Below are positions 58,685 to 64,000 of a stretch of DNA of 64,000 nt, in pieces. Below the pieces are notes generated by a model. That model saw only the letters and a list, made by a program, of their open reading frames with translations. It was not told the origin of the DNA and ran no database searches. Positions within the stretch are counted from its first letter, which is position 1; every line of letters starts with the position of its first letter. This DNA is from Collinsella sp. (GTDB lineage Bacteria > Actinomycetota > Coriobacteriia > Coriobacteriales > Coriobacteriaceae), in the NCBI GenBank assembly GCA_019419455.1, contig DXZW01000023.1, positions 11,177 through 75,176 on the forward strand, written 5' to 3'. The position numbers were made by a program, and so were the translations under genes.

Positions 58685-60337
58685 GTGGCGGGTAGATTGG
58701 GGCCTTCCTTGATTCGATGCGTTCTCTCGAGGTTCATCAGAGCAAAAGGGGCTTTCGTCTTCATTGCTATCACGGTGATTGGAACCGCTCTCTCCTATGC
58801 CATGCCATACGTGAACGGGAAATTCTTAGATTTTCTTCTCGGTAACCGCAGCGAAAGAGACGCCGTACTCTTCGCGCTCCTGGTTGCGTCAATAGGAGTT
58901 TTCTCCACCCTCTTTACTTATTTTGCAGGAACACTTTCCATTCGCATAACCACGAGACTTTCCTTTGATCTTCTCAGGGAGGCCGTCTTGCGTTTTGAAA
59001 GAGACGATTACTTGGTGAGTCGGACCATCGATCCAGCCTATACAACGCAACGGATTATTTCCGACTCCAGCGTGGTCTCATCCTTCGTTTTGGCGAATTT
59101 TATCAGTGCGCCGCTGTCCATTGTAGCCATTCCCATCGTATTGCTTATCATATGGTCAATTGATTCAACTCTCGCGGTGTTTTCCATCATTCTCCTCATC
59201 GTGTATTTCTGTGTAATTACTGGGTTGAGGAAACTTTTGTATAGGGTCACGTATGAGAAGAAAGAGGCGGACAGCGCCTTTTACGCCGCAATTGCATCGC
59301 AGCTTAATCAGATTCTCAACATTCAACTGACATCTTCGTACGGCAAGAGCGAACAAGCGCTCGACGCTGGGTTTAAGAGCTATTTTCCCAAAGTTTTGCG
59401 CTCCGGAAAGCTATCATATTCTCTGACATCGCTCGATGGTCTTTTCGCAGCGTTGTTTCAAGCGGTGATACTTGTTGTTTCCGGAGTACGAATCATTAAC
59501 GGAACTATGTCAATAGGCGAGTACACTATCATCGGTACATACTTTGCGGTTCTCTTTAAGACTTTGAAAAGTATGATGTCATTGTTCAAATCCTATCAAG
59601 ATGCCAAAGCATCATGGGATAGGACGGCTATCGCGACGAGAGAAAAGGAGAGATCGGGGTGGAATCGGACCGATTTAGCTAAACTCGATGAAATAAATGA
59701 CATTTCGGTATCTGATTTGGAATTCTCGGTTGCCCTTCCAGACGGATCTGTCCGAGAGGTCCTCGGCGGGTTTTCTTTCAAGTTTTCCGGTCCTGGTACA
59801 TATTGCATAGTTGGGGAAAACGGAAGAGGCAAGACGTCACTTCTTTACTTGATGCTCGGGCTATACTCATCGAAAGGCAAAGTAAAATACAACGGCGTGC
59901 CAATCGAAGAATGCGACTTGGATTACATACGTGCGAGAGAGATATCGTGCTGCCCACAGTCGTGCTTCGCGCCGGACGAAACGGTGAAAGAGCTGTTAGA
60001 GTATTTCGACACGCCCTTTTCTTCCTATCACCGGGGTGTAGATGGCCTACTTTCGCTGGAAAACAGCGTGAAGGAGTTGCTCGGGAAACGTTGCTCCGCG
60101 CTTTCGGGCGGTGAGCTGCGCCGAGTGTACTTATGGTCGGCGATTTCACGCAAGTCGTCAGTTTTGGTACTCGACGAGCCCACGACTGGGTTAGACGCTG
60201 TAAGCCGCGCCGAGCTTGCGGCCTATGTTAAGCGCAACAAGCAAAGCCAGCTGATCATCGTTGTCTCTCACGATGACGAGATGGTCGGCGCGGTAGAAGG
60301 GGTAGTGGATTTAGGCAGCATGTACCAGGGTAAATGA
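58685..60337 (+). CDS. ABC exporter, fused permease and ATPase
   Basis: About 550 residues from GTG 58685; the start is uncertain (TTG 58709 possible, no strong ribosome site). Six membrane segments (1 to about 300) form a type IV exporter fold, followed by the ATPase with Walker A IVGENGRGKTSLLYLM, Q-loop CCPQSC, signature LSGGELRRVYLWS, Walker B VLVLDEPTTGLDA and VVSHDDE. No N-terminal C39 peptidase, so leader removal would need another protease. It faces the radical SAM/peptide genes and is the probable exporter of the modified peptides. AT-rich codons contrast with the core genes. Confidence 0.88.
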   Translation: MAGRLGPSLIRCVLSRFIRAKGAFVFIAITVIGTALSYAMPYVNGKFLDFLLGNRSERDAVLFALLVASIGVFSTLFTYFAGTLSIRITTRLSFDLLREAVLRFERDDYLVSRTIDPAYTTQRIISDSSVVSSFVLANFISAPLSIVAIPIVLLIIWSIDSTLAVFSIILLIVYFCVITGLRKLLYRVTYEKKEADSAFYAAIASQLNQILNIQLTSSYGKSEQALDAGFKSYFPKVLRSGKLSYSLTSLDGLFAALFQAVILVVSGVRIINGTMSIGEYTIIGTYFAVLFKTLKSMMSLFKSYQDAKASWDRTAIATREKERSGWNRTDLAKLDEINDISVSDLEFSVALPDGSVREVLGGFSFKFSGPGTYCIVGENGRGKTSLLYLMLGLYSSKGKVKYNGVPIEECDLDYIRAREISCCPQSCFAPDETVKELLEYFDTPFSSYHRGVDGLLSLENSVKELLGKRCSALSGGELRRVYLWSAISRKSSVLVLDEPTTGLDAVSRAELAAYVKRNKQSQLIIVVSHDDEMVGAVEGVVDLGSMYQGK

Positions 60338-60928
60338 TGACAAGTGTAGTGCTACCCAACTGGCAGAGATAACAAAAAGGCGATGCAGATGCACGTAGCA
60401 TTCAGGCGGTTCGGACTCGGTGCCTTCACGCCATCGCAACGCTTTCAGATATAGTTCTCGTTCTCTTACTAAAGGAAACTTTAGTCTACGTCATCTTGTC
60501 GAGACAGAGGTGAAGCGAAGTGTTGTCGCGACGTATCTTATTCCAGGTGGCTCAGTATCAGCGTGAGAATCGCACCAAAGTGTACTTACGATTCTCGTGT
60601 CCCACGGACAACATGAGCTGAGCATTGAGGTTCCACCCTTTGCTGCAACTACACGGGGTTGGACGGCAATGAATATGCCGGGCCGCATACCACGCGCAGC
60701 GGGGGTCCATGTCCCAGTATGTTGCCTACAGCAGCCTCGATGTCCACGCACACATCATCTCTGCCTTCGCGTTCAATCCATTTGCCGGAGAGTGCGAGGG
60801 TTGCCAGGCCGTAGAATTCGAGCCGAACAAATGAAATGCGGTATCAGCGCATAGGATTAAACTGACGATTGCTTTGCACTGAGAATACGCTTGGAAAGCC
60901 GCTATGGGTGGCGGCCCGGGTTAAATAG
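60338..60928. other. Gap without an intact gene in the island
   Basis: No frame is supported. Short open stretches exist (for example 60597-60854), but codon use and composition look random or decayed, and none has a ribosome site. It may hold remnants of island genes. Confidence 0.5.
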
Positions 60929-60973
60929 AGAAGCCCGTCCGATCACTTTCATGTGGCGAACGGTCGGGCTTCT
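60929..60973. terminator. Terminator of the RiPP peptide operon
   Basis: AGAAGCCCGTCCG (60929-60941) and CGGTCGGGCTTCT (60961-60973), one mismatch. On the minus strand it ends GGGCTTCTCTATTTAAC. Lies 65 bases beyond the 35-residue membrane peptide gene. Confidence 0.75.
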
Positions 60974-61037
60974 TATTCCACTTGCCAATGCTCGGCTCAT
61001 ATTGGAAGAAAGCTACGCTAATGTTTGCGTGACACTC

Positions 61038-61145
61038 CTATTTTCTCCGAAGAAAGAGTCGGATAATGAAGAATAGAATTAAAAAAGGTGCCAGATATAA
61101 CGCAAGTATAAAGGCTAATCCAACGAGACCTTGCAATAATGGCAT
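61038..61145 (-). CDS. 35-residue membrane peptide in the RiPP operon
   Basis: An ATG at 61145 follows GGGAGGAG and encodes MPLLQGLVGLAFILALYLAP, then a second hydrophobic run ending IIRLFLRRK. A single membrane helix or hairpin with a basic C-terminus (positive-inside). It lies 78 bases after the second precursor peptide and before the terminator. The strong ribosome site and operon position support translation. It could be an immunity peptide or exporter accessory; nothing like it is recognised. Confidence 0.6.
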   Translation of the reverse strand: MPLLQGLVGLAFILALYLAPFLILFFIIRLFLRRK

Positions 61146-61223
61146 AACTCCTCCCAGACACGAGATTTTGGTATTTGTTCCCATCTTATTCTGAATTGGA
61201 CCAAATAGTTCCTAGCCACAAAA

Positions 61224-61403
61224 CTACTCGTCAACTGGATCGCACCAATCTGCTGGCAAAACACAGCTTGATTCTTTATCGACATAGCACCAATCCGCAA
61301 CAGGGCACTCGGCGATGTCGTAAAAATTGCATATATCAACTCCAAGACAACAAGGCTCAACGGGAGGATGTTCATTTGAACCAACAGGATGGATATGCTT
61401 CAT
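61224..61403 (-). CDS. Cys-rich RiPP precursor peptide 2
   Basis: 59 residues from the ATG at 61403 (GTGAGGAG site). The leader starts MKHIHPVGSNEHPPVEP. The core has seven Cys: CCLGVDICNFYD (18, 19, 25), AECPVADWCYVD (33, 39), SSCVLPADWCDPVD (47, 54). Cys19, 25, 33 and 54 are each followed by Asp three residues later (CX3D), Cys39 has CX2D and Cys47 CX4D. It is a paralogue of peptide 1 (same KHIHP start; similar C-L-G..DIC..YD.A.C..D.C pattern). Substrate for the SPASM radical SAM enzyme encoded upstream; such Cys-Asp spacing is known from ranthipeptides of the freyrasin type with Cys-to-Asp carbon thioethers. Confidence 0.85.
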   Translation of the reverse strand: MKHIHPVGSNEHPPVEPCCLGVDICNFYDIAECPVADWCYVDKESSCVLPADWCDPVDE

Positions 61404-61433
61404 AACAGCTCCTCACCTTAATCCAATTAGAGA

Positions 61434-61637
61434 CTACGTTTGATCAATGCCACAGTGATCTACAACGCAGATGCTGCCGCCATCCATGTCATAGTCGCAG
61501 TAATCGTATGCACCACAGCCATCTGCTTTATCATAAACAGTACAGATGTCAGTAATGCCCAAGAGGCAGTCAAAAGACATCGGCTTCACGCCTGCCTCGT
61601 CGCCACTTCCTGGATTAATCGGATGAATATGCTTCAC
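61434..61637 (-). CDS. Cys-rich RiPP precursor peptide 1
   Basis: 67 residues from the GTG at 61637 behind GGGAGGT; a longer upstream start would add 16 unrelated residues. The leader starts (M)KHIHPINPGSGDEAGVKP. The core carries six Cys, each with a following Asp: CLLGITD (24/30), CTVYD (32/36), CGAYD (41/45), CDYD (47/50), CVVD (57/60), CGID (62/65). Six Cys within about 40 residues is the layout of SCIFF/ranthipeptide precursors. It lies 170 bases after the radical SAM gene and 30 bases before peptide 2 on the same strand. A weak TATACA upstream could give the peptides their own promoter. Confidence 0.85.
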   Translation of the reverse strand: MKHIHPINPGSGDEAGVKPMSFDCLLGITDICTVYDKADGCGAYDYCDYDMDGGSICVVDHCGIDQT

Positions 61638-61806
61638 GACTACCTCCCTTTGAGTGCAGAAAAACCTCAATATTGTGTATAACAAACCAAGATGTCTAGT
61701 TCACCATATTTCTAGAATGGTTTCGGCGAACGTAGCAATAAGCTTCGCAGACGGTAATCAGAAGAACGAACACCTCCACAATGGTGACAGCAATGCGCTG
61801 AACCGC

Positions 61807-63165
61807 TTATTCCGATACAGTAGCTTCTCGTTGATTTTTCTCCTGCGAAGATGAGTGGCGGGAAATAAGGTCAAAAGCCATCTCGTAGCACATTTTTCTA
61901 TATTCACATGATGCAGGGTGTAGACTCTTGGGCAAGTAGCCGTGCTCGCCTGCAGCCTCCCAGCTACAGCCCCCACCACAGAAAGACCGAGCCCAACAGT
62001 CCGTACAGTCAATTCTTTTTTCGACACCCTGACTCCAGTTTTCAATATACCTAGTTTCGTCAATTCCGGTGACGATGTTGCCCATTTTGAATCGCATCAT
62101 CCCGACAAACCTGTGACAGGGGTATACGTCCCCTTCGGGAGTCACGGAAATAAAACGCCTGCCAGCCCCGCATCCGACAAAGGCGATCCTGTTGCTCATA
62201 ATCAAATCAACTGCAGTTTTCAATGTTCTAAACAAGGGCTTTTCCCCTTGATCAATCTGTTTGAGATATTGATCCGCCAAATCTATTAGGCCCGCCCTGA
62301 TTTTGTTTAATGAGTGTTCGTCGAGTTTGATATTCTCATCGAATGAGCTCACGGGCGAGAAGTAAATCCTTCTGAAGCCCATCTCTTTAAACTGAAGATA
62401 GTCTTCAACAAGGTTACAGTTATTATTTGTTAAGGTCGCTCTTGCGCCGAAGGGGAACGACTCGGAAAAACGACGAACGTTTTTGTCGATATCGGAGAAA
62501 GAGCCGCCTCCCGTCTTGTACGGGCGCGATGCATCGTGCTTGCATCCTGTACCATCGAGACTAATCAGAACAGAAAACCCGTGCTCCTTGAAAGAATTCA
62601 CAGCAGTGTCATTCAAAAGCGTTCCGTTGGTCGTAATAGAATAGGTAAAGTTTCTATTGGGGTATATTCTTTTTGAATAGTCGACCGTTTTCCATATCAG
62701 CGGCTCGTTAATCATGGGTTCCCCACCAAAAAAGACGATCGCAAGCGTTTCGTTTTCCGATGAACTTGCGACGAGGTAGTCGACCGCCTTGAAGGCTATC
62801 TCGTCTGTCATCAGCAGAGGAGACGTTCCATAATCTCCTTTACCGGCAAAACAGTAACTACAACCAAGGTTGCATGCATGTGAAACGTGGAGTTCGATGG
62901 ATCTAAGTTTTCGAGGCGTGTCTTTTGTTAAGAAAGTCCGCTCAGACAATCGTTGATACTCATCAATGTCGTCTTCAAGTTCTGCTATGGTCGTTTGGTC
63001 GTAGCCTTTCGCAGCAAGTGACTTTGTTAGCAACTTCGAGTTGACCGTTCTTCCCGATGCTTCAAATATGCGAAGCGCATCTTCTGATGCTTGGTCAACC
63101 TGAAAGCAATTGCGAGTGACCTCATCGAAGCAGTAACGACGATCACTTACTGAGAAAAAATGCAT
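61807..63165 (-). CDS. SPASM-domain radical SAM peptide maturase
   Basis: 452 residues from the ATG at 63165 (TTGAGGAA); GTG 63195 is an alternative. The N-terminal region (1-85: MHFFSVSDRRYCFDEVTRNC...) resembles the leader-binding end of SCIFF-type maturases. The radical SAM core has the cluster motif C98-NLG-C102-SY-C105, FFGGEP and ITTNGTLL. The C-terminal SPASM region has CGAGRRFISVTPEGDVYPC and CTDCWARSFCGGGC, plus two more Cys (ASCEYRKMC) for two auxiliary [4Fe-4S] clusters. It should crosslink Cys sulfurs of the two downstream peptides to other residues. Clearly AT-richer than the host genes. Confidence 0.93.
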   Translation of the reverse strand: MHFFSVSDRRYCFDEVTRNCFQVDQASEDALRIFEASGRTVNSKLLTKSLAAKGYDQTTIAELEDDIDEYQRLSERTFLTKDTPRKLRSIELHVSHACNLGCSYCFAGKGDYGTSPLLMTDEIAFKAVDYLVASSSENETLAIVFFGGEPMINEPLIWKTVDYSKRIYPNRNFTYSITTNGTLLNDTAVNSFKEHGFSVLISLDGTGCKHDASRPYKTGGGSFSDIDKNVRRFSESFPFGARATLTNNNCNLVEDYLQFKEMGFRRIYFSPVSSFDENIKLDEHSLNKIRAGLIDLADQYLKQIDQGEKPLFRTLKTAVDLIMSNRIAFVGCGAGRRFISVTPEGDVYPCHRFVGMMRFKMGNIVTGIDETRYIENWSQGVEKRIDCTDCWARSFCGGGCSWEAAGEHGYLPKSLHPASCEYRKMCYEMAFDLISRHSSSQEKNQREATVSE

Positions 63166-63680
63166 ACGTTCCTCAATTTCATGCTGGACTGGCACTAACC
63201 TTGTTTATTGTTGCGCAGCTATAAAAAACCACCAGCGGGGATTCGGTGTGCGGCCCAATCGGACTCCCAAAAGGTTCTATTTGAGACTGGCAAGCTTTGT
63301 GTTGTTGGCACTTCGACAGCGCTCTTTATTCCAACATGGAGCCTCGCAGTTTGAGTCGACTTGCCTCTGGAAGGTCCGATCTTAACTTGATTTAGGATGA
63401 AAACAGATTACAGGCGCGCTCCTCTAGAAAGAAAGGAAACCAATCGCCGCCTTTCACCAGGAAAGTTTTTATAGCCCACCTCGAGCAAAATGAAAGATGC
63501 GAGAGCGATTGGGGAACAACGCGAATCTCCCCTTTTGGGTGGGAGCGAGCCTTCAGCCACCGGCGAACGACTCGCCCTGGTCAGAATCTGGAAGTGGTGC
63601 CGGGCCGCTTGGGCCTCCCCGGTGACTTCGTGGGGCTTACCTGCCTGACGTCGAGGAGTACATCCGCAAGATTCGTTCCC
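63166..63680. other. Right flank of the island
   Basis: Holds the leftward promoter region of the maturase gene. From about 63590 the DNA returns to GC-rich. A short tail-like frame (63636-63706: GAYLPDVEEYIRKIRSLC...RPP stop) looks like the 3' end of a lost gene. Confidence 0.45.
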
Positions 63681-64000
63681 TATGCCGTTTGCTCTCACGC
63701 CCGCCTTAGTTCCAAGTCGGGCGAGCCGCCGCGCTCATGCGACCCGTGGCGGCGACACGTCGACGCCGCGCTCGCTGAGCACATCTTCGGTCGCGGGCGA
63801 GCACGAGGTCGCGCCGGCGCATCCGCTGGGACTGCTGTGCGTGCAAAACGGCTACGTGGTGAGCGTCCCGCGCTGGATTCAGCCGAGTGAGGAAGGCGTT
63901 GAGATCGGCGCGCTGGCAACGGGGGAGGGCGGCATCACCGACGACGTCTCGGCCCGCCATGCCCATATCTGGTGCGATGCTCAAAATATCTGGCACGTCG
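63681..64000 (+). pseudogene. 5'-truncated second copy of the FHA-domain gene (continues past window)
   Basis: From about 63737 the frame reads AHATRGGDTSTPRSL, then APAHPLGLLCVQNGYVVSVP, RWIQPSEEGVEIGALATGEG and SARHAHIWCDAQNIWHV, closely matching residues about 170-261 of the FHA protein at 56481-57419. The frame is open to the window edge, and the last 55 bases are identical to 57210-57264. The N-terminal domain is missing; the ATG at 63681 is in frame but has no ribosome site and its codons before 63730 are unrelated. Truncated copy, or the 3' half of a recombined gene. Confidence 0.7.

Noticed and set aside
60597..60854. Open frame in the gap after the ABC exporter
   Set aside because: No ribosome site, no recognisable motif, codon use unlike the flanking genes.
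61690..61806. Short hydrophobic frame just after the maturase stop (VTIVEVFVLLITVCEAY)
   Set aside because: No ATG/GTG start with a ribosome site in the right place; kept only as a note because of its position.

Overview
The window is a chromosomal segment of a high-GC, anaerobic, gut-type actinobacterium, most likely of the class Coriobacteriia and probably Collinsella or a close relative. This is inferred from the HspR-controlled dnaK-grpE-dnaJ-hspR block, the actinobacterial kinase/FHA/PP2C/RodA-PBP cluster, a mannose-type PTS with its DUF956 partner, a polytopic LuxR-type regulator of the kind common in Coriobacteriia, and strongly GC-biased third codon positions. No database search was possible.

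Layout. 1-1879: GHKL histidine kinase (cut by the window edge) and LytTR response regulator. 2087-6038: NAD de novo operon nadA-nadB-nadC-niaR behind a 19-bp palindrome. 6178-6363: small ferredoxin. 6767-11208: chaperone operon and its HspR regulator. 11597-13897: aconitase-family hydratase. 14000-16010: two small membrane-anchored proteins among dispersed hairpin repeats. 16061-18811: clpB, with the same promoter element as dnaK. 18944-22309: small protein, AAA/DUF4143 ATPase and an anchored surface protein. 22543-27706: interrupted DUF5692 membrane gene, TetR regulator, large Fe-S/flavin oxidoreductase and hypA. 28057-31339: mannose PTS operon and DUF956 gene. 31475-31723: tRNA-Arg(CCU) with duplicated 3' end. 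31855-42026: cell-wall and division signalling cluster (kinase, fhaA, fhaB, PP2C, a natural RodA/FtsW-PBP fusion, and a PASTA kinase). 42468-48309: LuxR-type double regulator, secreted 170-aa protein, two ABC permeases, ABC ATPase and an exported protein. 48384-53486: membrane protein, dnaX, ybaB and recR. 53732-57419: second kinase/FHA module whose first gene is frameshifted. 57420-63680: AT-richer island. 63681-64000: partial second copy of the FHA gene.

The most interesting part is the island at 57420-63680. On the minus strand it encodes a SPASM-type radical SAM enzyme, then two paralogous Cys-rich peptides that share a KHIHP start and have almost every Cys followed by Asp 3-6 residues later, then a 35-residue membrane peptide and a terminator. 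An ABC exporter and a decayed methyltransferase lie on the plus strand. This looks like a ranthipeptide-type (thioether RiPP) cluster with two precursors, set between two copies of an FHA gene. The second candidate system is the 42468-48309 locus, where a membrane regulator with two 8-TM-plus-HTH halves sits upstream of a secreted small protein and its ABC transporter.

Intergenic regions carry several families of hairpin repeats (ACCACCAC..., GGAAAGCGC..., GTCTCGATCTGTAACA...) that recur within the window. Two genes look broken: the DUF5692 gene by an in-frame TAA, and the 53732 gene by a one-base frame change.
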